Positions 1-9,272 of a stretch of 64,000 nt of DNA are shown piece by piece. A model generated the notes under the pieces. The model was given only the letters and a program-made list of their open reading frames with translations. It did no database searches and was not told the origin of the DNA. The stretch lies in assembly GCA_020744425.1 (NCBI GenBank), contig JAGMUV010000036.1:124001-188000 (forward strand). Reading direction: 5' to 3'. Every line of letters starts with the position of its first letter. Positions within the stretch are counted from its first letter, which is position 1. The DNA is from Dactylonectria macrodidyma (taxonomy: Eukaryota > Ascomycota > Sordariomycetes > Hypocreales > Nectriaceae). The position numbers and the translations under genes were made by a program.

Positions 1-1
1 A

Positions 2-901
2 AATCACATCTTTCAAATAGTTGAAAGAGACCCTTTCATCACAGTCCAAGAATTATGTGATGAAGCTAGTCTGCGCTGCCACAGGAGCACTTTATCGCGG
101 TACTTAAAGAAGAACGGCATCCAACACTGCCTCGCAAGCCGGCGCCCATTTCTCAGCGATGCTGCGGCTCAGAAGCGGAAAATTTTTGCAGCACGATATA
201 AGGATGAAGAAGCTTCATTTTGGCATAGTTGGATTTTCTCAGATGAGTGTTCAATTGCTCGTGGTGACGGCGAGAAACGGAAGTGGGCGTTCACGAGATA
301 TGTAAGTCGCGGGCCTTAACTTTTAGAACACCATTCTGACCGCATTTAGGGCGAGAGACTCGAAAAAAAGAACGTACAGACTCAGAGGAAGCCATCAAGA
401 CATTCACAGATGTTTTTCAGTGCATTCACCATCGACAGAGCCACAGAATTAATCTGCCTAGAAGGCGACCCAGACTCAGACCGCGGCGGCATTACGAGCC
501 GGATTATCTTGGAATGCCTTCAAGAACACCTCCCAGAAATTATATCAGAAGGAAGCGTATTTCAACATGATAACGGTCCTACATTTAAGAGTAATTTGGT
601 CCAAGACTGGCTGCGCAAATATGCAACTCGCGAGGGCCTCATTCTCATAGAATGACCCCCACACTCACCAGATCTCAATCCGATCGAGAATCTATGGGCA
701 ATACTAAAGGAACGGGTCTGTAAGAGATATCCGGAGCTAGCAGCCCTTCCGAAGACTCGAGCTGCAAAAGAACGCCTTATCGAATGTGCAAAGGAGCTTT
801 GGTATGAGCATGAAGATGCAGTCTTTGAGAACCTATTGGATTCAATGCCAAGGCGAATGCAGGCGTGTTATAATGCAGATGGATGGTACACCAAATATTG
901 A
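2..901 (+). pseudogene. Tc1/mariner transposase relic (5' end outside window)
   Basis: DNA-transposon transposase of the Tc1/mariner superfamily, which cuts and pastes its element at TA sites. The frame is open from base 2 (helix-turn-helix tail, then FSDECS with the first catalytic Asp) to a 48-nt intron at 302-349 (phase 0), then from 350 through FQHDNGP (second Asp) and PHSPDLNPIEN (catalytic Glu region) to TGA at 899-901. One in-frame TGA at 653-655 sits exactly where the family has Trp (DWPPHSPD), so the gene is broken by a single nonsense change. The 3' terminal inverted repeat of the element ends at 1500. The N-terminus lies left of the window. It resembles the relic at 52.5 kb but is a different family member. 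Family assignment is secure; activity is unlikely. Confidence 0.85.
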
Positions 902-945
902 TATATATTGTCATATTCTCTAGTCTTCAGGCTTCTCTTTGGATA

Positions 946-1381
946 ACGTACTTCATCAGCGTGTGGATCAAATCAGTGAGTGGATCAGTCAGATTTACGC
1001 CTTAAAGCGCGATTTTAGAAAAATTATTAAAAATCCAAACTACGACTAAAATATCTGAAAGTTTAGAATTAACTTAACCGAGTAAGAAATTATATCGAAG
1101 AATTTTACTACATTTTATTTATTTTTATTTATAGAGTTATTAAGAAAAAACCTATTCGCACTGTAATTTTTTTTAAATTTTATATATAAAAAGCTTAATA
1201 AATTAATTAAAAATTTAAAAATAATAATATCTTATGACTTTTTTATATAAATTTTAAAATAAATTTTTTTAAATTTTTATTAATTATATAGCTAGTTTTA
1301 GAAAATCTAATATTTTTACTTTTAGCTGTACAGTATAAGTGATCCACTTACTGATTTGATCCACTCACTGATGAAGTACGT
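946..1381. mobile_element. MITE with ~42-bp inverted ends, TA duplication
   Basis: Non-autonomous element inserted in the 3' untranslated part of the Tc1 relic. The ends start ACGTACTTCATCAG and are inverted copies over about 42 bp with a few mismatches. They are flanked by TA on both sides (944-945 and 1382-1383). Each end carries a repeated subterminal motif (GTGGATCA twice). The 350-bp interior is very AT-rich with no ORF. The ACGTA start and TA duplication match the second MITE at 8845, and fit a Fot/Pot2 (pogo)-type parent. Confidence 0.8.
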
Positions 1382-1459
1382 TAAGCTTTTAATTTAATAT
1401 GATTTTATTTGAGTATACAATGCGAAGTCAAAGGTTGCGTGGCCATCGGGTCAAGATGG

Positions 1460-1500
1460 GTGGATCCGGAAGTTGTCGGAACTTTTGCACACCCACTGTA
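1460..1500. repeat. 3' terminal inverted repeat of the first Tc1 element
   Basis: Reads GTCGGAACTTTTGCACAC then CCACTGTA, nearly the same as the right end of the Tc1 relic at 53.5 kb (GTCGGAACTTTTTTCCCCCC then ACTGTA). It marks the right boundary of the element, with TA at 1499-1500. The following 277 bases to the LTR hold no recognisable feature. Confidence 0.7.
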
Positions 1501-1777
1501 TGTTCGTGGACCGCCGCCAGGGCATAACGTTAGTTCTTTTCCATTGCTCTCTTGAAATTCATATCTGAAAACCCCAATAACTTGCTCTTGTCTCTACGTT
1601 CTTTGGATTCGGAGCTACTAAGTTAAAGACCCTACTTTCGCGGCACCCACTTCTCGCGGGTTATTCCCCACCAAAATGCTAATTATATATTAAGAAGCCT
1701 ATAAGTTAACTAGTTAACATAAGATAATTAAAAAATGGGTAACTTATTATATTACAACTTATGGTATAACAGTAATA

Positions 1778-2231
1778 TGTCACGACCCAAGCTAAGGCGT
1801 CCAAGGGACCAAGTGGCGAAGGGTGGCAAAACCCTTGGACCTTGAGAACCAAGCGGCGAGGCTGATGAGTCAGCCTCACGGGCGAATCAGGGAAGGAGCG
1901 ATGGAGCGACAGGAGCGATGGGAACGAGGGAGCAACGCTCCTCGCGCTCCATCGCTCCCATTGAAACCTTAACCTTAAATGGTCGAACAAGAGCACGTTC
2001 GGCCACGATTGACCAAGCAGACCAGAATAGTATATATAGCTTCACTCATTCCCACTTCCCTATGTCCAGATAGCTCTCCAGCTTTCAATACAATTTGATT
2101 ACTCAAGAATACTTCTTGACATTATCAGACGTGATTCGCCACCCTACGCTCAGTACGTTACGCCCCGTTTCAGCTGCCAACATAAACCAGTCGGGTTACG
2201 GTTTACTACGTTGGGAACCTTGACCGTCACA
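1778..2231 (+). repeat. 5' LTR of the chromovirus
   Basis: 454 bp, TG...CA, identical to the LTR at 8334-8787. A TATA box (TATATATAG) lies at 2031-2039, so the transcript should start around 2060-2075, placing the U3/R boundary there. The long open frame on the minus strand inside both LTRs is a shadow with no recognised product. Confidence 0.97.
2031..2039 (+). promoter_or_regulatory. TATA box of the 5' LTR promoter
   Basis: TATATATAG inside the LTR, about 190 bp before the LTR end and 256 bp before the gag start. The same site in the 3' LTR is at 8587-8595. Confidence 0.6.
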
Positions 2232-2250
2232 CGTTGAAAGCTCTTGTTCA
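2232..2250 (+). promoter_or_regulatory. Putative primer-binding region, not tRNA-Met-like
   Basis: The bases after the 5' LTR (CGTTGAAAGCTCTTGTTC) do not start with TGG, the complement of a tRNA CCA end. Instead TTGAAAGCT (2234-2242) is complementary to AGCTTTCAA at 2080-2088, in the expected 5' part of the transcript, and GCTCTTGTTC (2240-2249) is complementary to 1985-1994 in U3. This suggests self-priming as in Tf1/sushi elements, but is unproven. Confidence 0.4.
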
Positions 2251-2294
2251 GTTGTACGCCGCGTCACGCTGAGCAATAACGAAGTCTCGACAAT

Positions 2295-4001
2295 ATGCCT
2301 GCCAAAGGTACTACTGGAGAATCCTCCAAGGGAATGCAGCCTCAGGACTCCCCACCGAAGGACCATGAAGAAGACATTGTCCGAATGTCTGATTCGGATG
2401 AAGACGATGACAAAAGAATCCGAGTCTTACATGAACGTGTCAAGAGCCTCATGGCGGTGGTCGAAAGTCAGCACGGAGCCATTGAAAGAATGAAGCAGAT
2501 CGAGGAAAGAAACCTCGCCCAATTCGAGCTTAGCAAGGCACAGCAGGCGGAAGAAACCGAGAGGCTCCGGAACAATAACAAGACCCTGCAGGAACAGGTC
2601 GACAAGCTCGTCGGAACCTATGAAGAACGGAACCGACACAGGAACGAACAAATCAACACCATCGAAAGTCTTGCCAACCAGGCCAATGGAGGGAAAGATC
2701 TCGGAGAAATCATCAAGCCTCACAAACCAACCAAGTTTGACGGAGACCAGAAGAAGCTCAAAACATTCCTGACGGAGCTACGCACCTACTTTCACTACTA
2801 CCCCACGCAATTCTTCAAGCACGAAAACCGTGTCAAGTTCGCAGGAAGCTGCCTCACCGGAAGCGCGCTAGGATGGTTCGAGCCATTCCTCAGCGATTAC
2901 GTACGAGGAAGCCCGAGCGATGTGACCATGACAATCTTTCGAGACTACGACACATTCGAAGATAGGATGAAAAAGGTCTTCGGGGAAGTAGATGAAGTAC
3001 AGGCGGCCACTGATCGACTGATGAGACTGAAGCAAACAAAAGCTGCATCCGAATATGTCGCCAACTTCCTTCAGGTAGCCTCCAGAATACCTTGGGATGA
3101 GACATACTTCAAGGATAGGTTCTATCGAGGCCTCAAGGAAGATGTCAAGGACGAACTCTGCAAGATTGACAAGGCTATGATGACATTGGATAACTACATG
3201 GAAACGGCAGTCAAGATCGACAATCGAAACTTCGCGAGACGCCAGGAAAAGAAGGGGAACTACAACTACCCTCAATACAAGGCTAAGAACCAGTCCAACC
3301 AGGGACAAAAGAGACAGCCTGACACCTCTCACGGCACTGAACCCGGACCCATGAATATGGGGAACGTTCAGAAAGGAAGAGAGAGGAGACCGAGAGACAT
3401 CAGCAAGATCAAATGCTACAATTGCGGCGAGTATGGGCATTATTCGTCTAACTGCGAACAGGCGAAGAAGCCAAGGAGCCAAGGCAAGAAACAGGTTAAC
3501 ATAGTCCAAAACCAGGACGACGAAGAGGCAACTCGAGCAATTAGAACGACCAAGCCTGATCACAAGAATCTCGGATGGATACATTGCTATGACGACAAGT
3601 GCATCGACCACTTGGACGAAAAAGTAGTCAATGCTATCTTCCCGAAACCTACCAAGGAACTCGAGTCTTCACGAACACGTACGGTGGCCATGGTACGAAG
3701 GACTCCAGCGGAGGAATATCCTGAAACTAGTGACGAAGGAAACGACCCTGATCTCTACGAGCAACGACTGCCGTGGAGGAGCCAGGAGTGCGAACAAGAA
3801 CACCCCGAAAACAACTCCAAGGGACAGTCCGAACAAGATTCAGAATATCTGTCGGACACGGAAGAAGTCACAAGCAAAGAATCTCGATTCCTCACGGAAC
3901 GAACCCTGCGAGGGGAGAGCAGGAAGTCTCGACAAGAACGACGACGACTATCGAGAGACAATGCAACACTCGGGAACCCAAACGACGAACGCCACCTGTA
4001 G
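2295..4001 (+). CDS. gag: Chromovirus Gag
   Basis: Structural polyprotein of the retrotransposon (568 aa), forming the virus-like particle and binding the genomic RNA. An acidic, coiled-coil-like N-terminal part (about residues 30-130) precedes the capsid-type domain (about 140-320, with HPKPTKFDGD-like and fungal retrotransposon gag motifs). A CCHC zinc knuckle, CYNCGEYGHYSSNC, is at about residues 374-387, followed by a charged Arg/Glu-rich tail. The 3' end (3773-4001) overlaps the pol frame, which lies one base back, so pol should be made by -1 frameshifting. I found no classic slippery heptamer in the overlap. The start ATG at 2295 is the first after the LTR, 64 bp downstream of it. Confidence 0.95.
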   Translation: MPAKGTTGESSKGMQPQDSPPKDHEEDIVRMSDSDEDDDKRIRVLHERVKSLMAVVESQHGAIERMKQIEERNLAQFELSKAQQAEETERLRNNNKTLQEQVDKLVGTYEERNRHRNEQINTIESLANQANGGKDLGEIIKPHKPTKFDGDQKKLKTFLTELRTYFHYYPTQFFKHENRVKFAGSCLTGSALGWFEPFLSDYVRGSPSDVTMTIFRDYDTFEDRMKKVFGEVDEVQAATDRLMRLKQTKAASEYVANFLQVASRIPWDETYFKDRFYRGLKEDVKDELCKIDKAMMTLDNYMETAVKIDNRNFARRQEKKGNYNYPQYKAKNQSNQGQKRQPDTSHGTEPGPMNMGNVQKGRERRPRDISKIKCYNCGEYGHYSSNCEQAKKPRSQGKKQVNIVQNQDDEEATRAIRTTKPDHKNLGWIHCYDDKCIDHLDEKVVNAIFPKPTKELESSRTRTVAMVRRTPAEEYPETSDEGNDPDLYEQRLPWRSQECEQEHPENNSKGQSEQDSEYLSDTEEVTSKESRFLTERTLRGESRKSRQERRRLSRDNATLGNPNDERHL

Positions 4002-7000
4002 GAGGGCCGCAGGCGGGCGAAATTAGGGAAGAACTCCCTACAAGGGCACTCAGAAGTGCAGGAAAACCCGGACAGCGACAGAAGTCGTTCAACCTCTCAG
4101 TACGAATACGCGGAAAGGAGTATAACGCTTTGGTAGACAGCGGTGCAGAAGAGAACTACATGGACCCCGAAGTGGTCAACGAACTTGGACTCAGATGGAA
4201 GTACAAGAAGAGACCGTACAGAGCCGAGAACCTGGAGGGACAACCGTTCACCTCGAATGGAGGACGAGTAGACCGAGAGATTGATCACCTCAAAGTCCAA
4301 ATCGACGAAAGAAATCAAGGAATCACGTTCGATGTGATTGCCATGAGCCACGATTTGGTCCTAGGTTACAAATGGCTGTACAAGTACAACCCATGGATTG
4401 ATTGGAGAACTGGCCAGGTGCGGCAATGGAACGACGCACTCTCCAACGATGACGACGAGTCAGACGATGAATTGAGATCTCAACCTTCTACCGATGACGA
4501 CGGAGAAGGATGGCATGAGGAAGGAACCCCCTCACCACCCAAAGGGACACGACATATCAGTGCGAGAAAAGAAGCAAACCGCACTAGAAGAACCATTGCT
4601 TTCGTCAAACGCAAACTCAAGCAAATGGATGAAGTCCTCGAGCTTCAGAAGAAAGCTTTCGAAGGAGGACATACACCAACCAACAAACAAGAAAGGCTCA
4701 AGAACGTACCCTTGCAGTACCGCATCTATCAGAAGCTGTTTGAAGAAGAACTGGAAACCGGACTACCAGAACACAGCGAATGGGACCTCGAAATAGAACT
4801 AAAAGTTGGAACAAAACCAAAGTTCTATCCCATCTACAACCTCAACGAAGTGGAGCTACGAACGCTGAAGGAATACCTCCAAGACATGCTGAGGAAAGGA
4901 TACATCCGAATCTCCAAGTCCTCGGCAGGATACCCAGTCATGTTTGTGCCCAAGAAGAATGGAAAACTCAGACTCGTTATCGACTATCGGCAACTCAACG
5001 ACATTACCCTCAAGGATCGAACGCCGTTGCCCCTAGTCACAGAGCTACGAGACAGACTGCACAACAAGAAATGGTTTACAGCTCTAGATCTCAAGGGAGC
5101 TTACAACCTTATCCGTATCAAGGAAGGAGATGAATGGAAAACAGCATTTCGAACGAAATTCGGACTGTTTGAATACGCAGTCATGCCGTTTGGCTTGACA
5201 AACGCACCAGCGGCATTTCAGCGAATGATCAACCACGTGCTGAGAGAACATCTCGACGACTTTGTGGTATGCTATCTGGACGACATCCTAATCTTTTCAG
5301 AAACGGAAGAAGAACACACGGAACACGTCCATAAAGTTCTCAAGGCACTCCAAGATGCAAACCTACTCGTCGAACCCGAGAAAAGCATATTCCACACACA
5401 CGAAGTAGAATTCTTGGGACACATCATCAGCCCGAACGAAATTCGGATGGACCCCAAGAAGATAGCGGCCGTCAGAGATTGGCCACGACCGAAGAACCTT
5501 AAGGAAGTACAATCCTTCATAGGATTCGCAAACTACTACCGAAGGTTTATACGCAATTTTGGGAAAATCGCAATACCGTTGACTGAACTTACAAAGAAGG
5601 AGACAAGATTCATCTGGACCCAAAAGGCAGAAGAAGCGTTCCAAGCACTCAAGGAGGCAATCCTGAAAGAACCCGTTCTAGCCACATTCGACCCCGCCAA
5701 AGAAGTCGAATTAGAGACTGATGCGTCAGACTACGCATTAGGGGCCCAAGTTGGACAACGAGATGGAAATGGCAAGCTACATCCAATAGCCTTCTATTCA
5801 CGAAAACTACACGGAGCCGAGCTCAACTATCCTATCTACGACAAAGAATTTCTTGCAATTGTCAATGCTTTTAAGGAATTTCGACACTATCTCCTAGGAA
5901 GTCAGCACAAGGTCAAGGTCTACACAGACCACAAGAACATATCCCATTTTGCAACGACACAAAAACTCAGCGGAAGGCAACTCAGATACGCTGAATACCT
6001 CTCTGAATTCGACTATGCCATCATCCACAGGAAAGGATCAGAGAACGGACGAGCTGACGCTATCAGCCGACGAAGTGACTTCAAGACAGAACAAACCATT
6101 GTGCAAGATCAAATCCTGCACCAGACGCCAGAAGGTCACTATGAACAACGACAAGTAGCCTACATCCAGCAGGCAAAACTCATGGAAACTCGAAGAATCG
6201 CTTTTATCGACAAAATCACGGAAGAACAACTGTTCCATGGGATTTACGAACACAACCAGGACATTGCAGAAGAAGAAAAAACGGGGAAAATGCAAGTACC
6301 AACACACCTTCAAGAAGCTCTGGTCAAACACATCCATGAACACAGACTGCACGGACATCCCAGAATAGCCAAGATGATGGAACGACTCAAACGAACCTAT
6401 GAATTCCCGAAAATGAAAAACGTGGTGCAGACGGTACTACAACGATGTGACTTGTGTGCACGCACCAAAGCACGACGGCATAAGCCCTACGGCAAGCTCA
6501 AGCCATTGGAAGTCGCAGAGCGACCTTGGCAATCGATCACTATGGATTTTATTACCAAACTACCGATTTCAGAAGACCCCGCTACAGGAGTACACTACGA
6601 CAGCATACTCGTAATCGTTGACCGATTAACGAAGTTTTCCTATTTTCTACCATTCAACGAACAGACGGATTCCGAACAGCTTGCCTACATATTCATGCGA
6701 AATATTGTTAGCGTACACGGAATGCCTGACGAGATCATCTCTGACAGAGGATCAACATTGGATTCTAAGTTCTGGAAAGGCCTCATGGCTCAACTAGGAC
6801 TGCACCCACGAATGTCAACGGCCTACCGACCCCAGGTAGATGGACAGACGGAACGAGTCAACCAGATTGTGGAAACATACCTACGATGTTACATCAACTA
6901 CGAGCAGAACAATTGGGCAAAACTGCTGCCTATGGCTCAGTTCGCTTACAACACCTCACTCCAAGAAAGCATCAAGACCACACCAGCTTACGCGTTATTT

Positions 7001-7633
7001 GGTTACACACCAGACCCGTATAGAGACTCATACGATGGAATCCAAAACGTCAAAGCAATCCTCGAAGCGGACAAGTTGAGAGAACTACACACGGAACTGA
7101 GGACGGAACTCGAGTTCGTACGAGAACGAATGAAGCGCTACTACGACCAGAAAAGATCGGAAGGACCGACTTTTTCGGAGGGAGACATGGTCTACCTATC
7201 CACAAAAAACATCGAGACAAAGCGCCCAAGTAAAAAACTCGACTTCAAATACCTCGGACCATTCAAAATTCTCAAGAAGCTCTCAGACAGCACCTACAAA
7301 TTGGACTTACCACCGAAGGTCAAGCTCCATCCAGTCTTTAACATTTCATTACTCGAATCAGCGGAAGGAACAATCAAAGTCGACACAGGCTACGACGACG
7401 ATATGGAAGTTGAAGACGAACGAGAATACGAGCCAGAGAAAATCCTCAAAGCAAGAAGAAACGAGGAAAAGGGAAATCGATTGGAATACCTGGTCAAGTG
7501 GAAAGGGTACACCGACGCCGAAAATACCTGGGAACCAGCCAAACACCTCATCAATGCCCAACGTTTGCTGAAGAACTTTCACCAACCACCGCGTCGAAAC
7601 CAGCGGAAAAGCTCAAAGAATTCCAATCGATAG
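3773..7633 (+). CDS. pol: Chromovirus Pol (protease-RT-RNase H-integrase-chromodomain)
   Basis: Open frame of 1,286 codons. Its first ATG lies within gag, and the real N-terminus depends on a -1 frameshift between 3773 and 4001. Domains in order: aspartic protease (VDSGAEENY at about residues 121-129); reverse transcriptase with the catalytic YLDD at about residue 500; RNase H starting ETDASDYALGAQVG near residue 648; integrase with the HHCC finger (HRLHGH ... CDLC, about 6340-6460) and the DDE residues in TMDFITK, SDRGST and DGQTERVN; and a C-terminal chromodomain (EYLVKWKGYTDAENTWEP, about 7480-7545) that in this family targets integration to modified chromatin. No stop codons or frameshifts inside, so the enzyme could be functional. 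Its last 83 bases overlap the antisense gene. Confidence 0.96.
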   Translation: MEEPGVRTRTPRKQLQGTVRTRFRISVGHGRSHKQRISIPHGTNPARGEQEVSTRTTTTIERQCNTREPKRRTPPVGGPQAGEIREELPTRALRSAGKPGQRQKSFNLSVRIRGKEYNALVDSGAEENYMDPEVVNELGLRWKYKKRPYRAENLEGQPFTSNGGRVDREIDHLKVQIDERNQGITFDVIAMSHDLVLGYKWLYKYNPWIDWRTGQVRQWNDALSNDDDESDDELRSQPSTDDDGEGWHEEGTPSPPKGTRHISARKEANRTRRTIAFVKRKLKQMDEVLELQKKAFEGGHTPTNKQERLKNVPLQYRIYQKLFEEELETGLPEHSEWDLEIELKVGTKPKFYPIYNLNEVELRTLKEYLQDMLRKGYIRISKSSAGYPVMFVPKKNGKLRLVIDYRQLNDITLKDRTPLPLVTELRDRLHNKKWFTALDLKGAYNLIRIKEGDEWKTAFRTKFGLFEYAVMPFGLTNAPAAFQRMINHVLREHLDDFVVCYLDDILIFSETEEEHTEHVHKVLKALQDANLLVEPEKSIFHTHEVEFLGHIISPNEIRMDPKKIAAVRDWPRPKNLKEVQSFIGFANYYRRFIRNFGKIAIPLTELTKKETRFIWTQKAEEAFQALKEAILKEPVLATFDPAKEVELETDASDYALGAQVGQRDGNGKLHPIAFYSRKLHGAELNYPIYDKEFLAIVNAFKEFRHYLLGSQHKVKVYTDHKNISHFATTQKLSGRQLRYAEYLSEFDYAIIHRKGSENGRADAISRRSDFKTEQTIVQDQILHQTPEGHYEQRQVAYIQQAKLMETRRIAFIDKITEEQLFHGIYEHNQDIAEEEKTGKMQVPTHLQEALVKHIHEHRLHGHPRIAKMMERLKRTYEFPKMKNVVQTVLQRCDLCARTKARRHKPYGKLKPLEVAERPWQSITMDFITKLPISEDPATGVHYDSILVIVDRLTKFSYFLPFNEQTDSEQLAYIFMRNIVSVHGMPDEIISDRGSTLDSKFWKGLMAQLGLHPRMSTAYRPQVDGQTERVNQIVETYLRCYINYEQNNWAKLLPMAQFAYNTSLQESIKTTPAYALFGYTPDPYRDSYDGIQNVKAILEADKLRELHTELRTELEFVRERMKRYYDQKRSEGPTFSEGDMVYLSTKNIETKRPSKKLDFKYLGPFKILKKLSDSTYKLDLPPKVKLHPVFNISLLESAEGTIKVDTGYDDDMEVEDEREYEPEKILKARRNEEKGNRLEYLVKWKGYTDAENTWEPAKHLINAQRLLKNFHQPPRRNQRKSSKNSNR

Positions 7634-8331
7634 TATCCAACACATCCGGTGGAAGCTGAGCAGCATCCAGGAAACCCGCCTCAGCACCTTGACGCTCCTC
7701 CGTTTCAAGACGATCCAATTCATCTAAATCTTCCACCTCTCTCGCATCCATGGCCTCCGCCGCAGGAATACCTTTCTCCTCCAAATGATCCTCCATTTTT
7801 TCAATCCGCTCCAGCTTCGCAAAAGCCGCCATAATTTGAGCCTGGGTGTCCTGGACCATCTTTTGTGACAACTCCAGGGAGCTACGGAGGGCGGCCAACT
7901 CGTTTCGAGTGTCCAAACGCTGTTGACGCAACTTTTTCTTCTCACGAACGATTCTAAGGACTAGGAGGGTGAGTCAGCACAAACACCAGAAAAGCAACCA
8001 AGGAAGGACACCCATGAGTCGCGGCCTCGGAACCTGAGCGCTCACACGATTGATGAGCCTTCACGCATTCAGAACAACGAGAGGAACCCGGCCCAACAAT
8101 GCAGGGACGCCCGGTGCGGGCGCAAAAAGCACACGGCGTCATTTCGACACCGAAAATTTCAACGAACTCTGCGAGAGTTTCGACTTCTCGATTTTTTCGC
8201 GCTGTCGAACGTTTCACGACTCTGCCCGACATACTGTCAGCATGATGACAGGACGAAGGAAAGGAAATTTGACGAACCAACACAAGTGGGGAGCTACGGC
8301 CTTGAGGACAAGACCATTGGGAGGGAGACAT
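7551..8331 (-). CDS. Antisense Zn2Cys6 / coiled-coil protein inside the retrotransposon
   Basis: Two-exon gene opposite to gag-pol, between pol and the 3' LTR. Exon 1 is 8331-8012, the intron 8011-7954 (58 nt, GTGTCC...GCTGAC...TTAG), exon 2 7953-7551; together 240 aa in one frame. A basic stretch (about residues 36-50) precedes six cysteines C67-x2-C70-x6-C77-x8-C86-x2-C89-x6-C96, which fits the Gal4-type zinc cluster. Just after the splice comes a long Leu/Arg/Glu heptad region (about 108-165), a likely coiled-coil dimer helix, then an acidic tail with hydrophobic residues (LDTIDWNSLSF). This is the architecture of a small DNA-binding regulator. The ATG lies 3 bp outside the 3' LTR, so antisense transcription from that LTR could express it. 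It overlaps the 3' end of pol by 83 bp. Function is inferred; I recall no characterised homologue. Confidence 0.7.
8319..8330 (+). promoter_or_regulatory. Polypurine tract
   Basis: GGGAGGGAGACA lies just upstream of the 3' LTR (starts 8334) and is the expected plus-strand primer. It also encodes the first codons of the antisense gene on the other strand. Confidence 0.7.
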
Positions 8332-8333
8332 CG

Positions 8334-8787
8334 TGTCACGACCCAAGCTAAGGCGTCCAAGGGACCAAGTGGCGAAGGGTGGCAAAACCCTTGGACCTTG
8401 AGAACCAAGCGGCGAGGCTGATGAGTCAGCCTCACGGGCGAATCAGGGAAGGAGCGATGGAGCGACAGGAGCGATGGGAACGAGGGAGCAACGCTCCTCG
8501 CGCTCCATCGCTCCCATTGAAACCTTAACCTTAAATGGTCGAACAAGAGCACGTTCGGCCACGATTGACCAAGCAGACCAGAATAGTATATATAGCTTCA
8601 CTCATTCCCACTTCCCTATGTCCAGATAGCTCTCCAGCTTTCAATACAATTTGATTACTCAAGAATACTTCTTGACATTATCAGACGTGATTCGCCACCC
8701 TACGCTCAGTACGTTACGCCCCGTTTCAGCTGCCAACATAAACCAGTCGGGTTACGGTTTACTACGTTGGGAACCTTGACCGTCACA
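8334..8787 (+). repeat. 3' LTR of the chromovirus
   Basis: 454 bp, identical to 1778-2231, followed by the target duplication TAATA (8788-8792). Confidence 0.97.
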
Positions 8788-8844
8788 TAATAGCATCGTG
8801 AAATACAATACTCAAGAACTTTTCGCCTTTGCATCCATCACTTA

Positions 8845-9270
8845 ACGTATGTGATAAGCGAGCGTCGCAGACAAGCGAGCGTCGCACCTATACTGTATAC
8901 TTAAAACTCCAAACTTTAAATTTTATAAAATAGCCAATATAGCTTTAGGATTTTTAGGATATTAAATTGAAATATTTAATTAAAAAGTTAATAAGCTAGT
9001 ATTTTCTCTAGATTTTTTTTAAAAATTATTAAGCTAGTTATAAATAAAAATAGCTCAAAATACAGTGCGAACTTTATGCTACTAGCGCTATAAGTATATA
9101 TAGACTAGAAAAATTCTTAAAAATAATATATTTTATAAATAAGCTAGGGAAAAAATCTTAAATATTTTAAGATTAGTTTAAATTTTTAAGAATTTTTTAA
9201 ATTTCATAATTTAAGGTGAAAATTGGAGTGCGACGCTCGCTTGTCTGCGACGCTCGCTTATCACATACGT
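8845..9270. mobile_element. MITE with 45-bp inverted ends, TA duplication
   Basis: 426 bp. Ends start ACGTATGTGATAAGCGAGCG and are near-perfect inverted copies over about 45 bp, each with the motif AAGCGAGCGTCGCA twice. TA flanks at 8843-8844 and 9271-9272. AT-rich interior without ORFs. It has the same design as the MITE at 946-1381 (ACGTA start, TA target, duplicated subterminal motif), but a different repeat sequence. Confidence 0.85.
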
Positions 9271-9272
9271 TA

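Larger units (their letters stand above)
1778..8787 (+). mobile_element. Complete Ty3/gypsy chromovirus LTR retrotransposon
   Basis: A 7,010-bp element bounded by two 454-bp LTRs that I find identical base for base, flanked by the 5-bp target duplication TAATA (1773-1777 and 8788-8792). LTRs start TG and end CA. Order: 5' LTR, gag, pol (protease, RT, RNase H, integrase, chromodomain) in the -1 frame, an antisense gene, polypurine tract, 3' LTR. Protease-RT-RNaseH-integrase order plus the C-terminal chromodomain places it in the chromoviruses (MAGGY/sushi type). Identical LTRs and intact frames indicate very recent insertion and possible activity. A decayed RNase H fragment of a related element is at 43.46 kb. 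Confidence 0.97.

Noticed and set aside
1706..1996. 96-codon minus-strand ORF in the 5' LTR, repeated at 8214-8552
   Set aside because: It lies across the LTR and its identity in both places follows from LTR identity; no domain, and composition reflects the GC-rich LTR start.
2868..3611. 247-codon minus-strand ORF opposite gag
   Set aside because: Shadow of the gag frame; Leu/Val-rich antisense composition and no domain, unlike the antisense gene after pol, which has its own splice and cysteine pattern.
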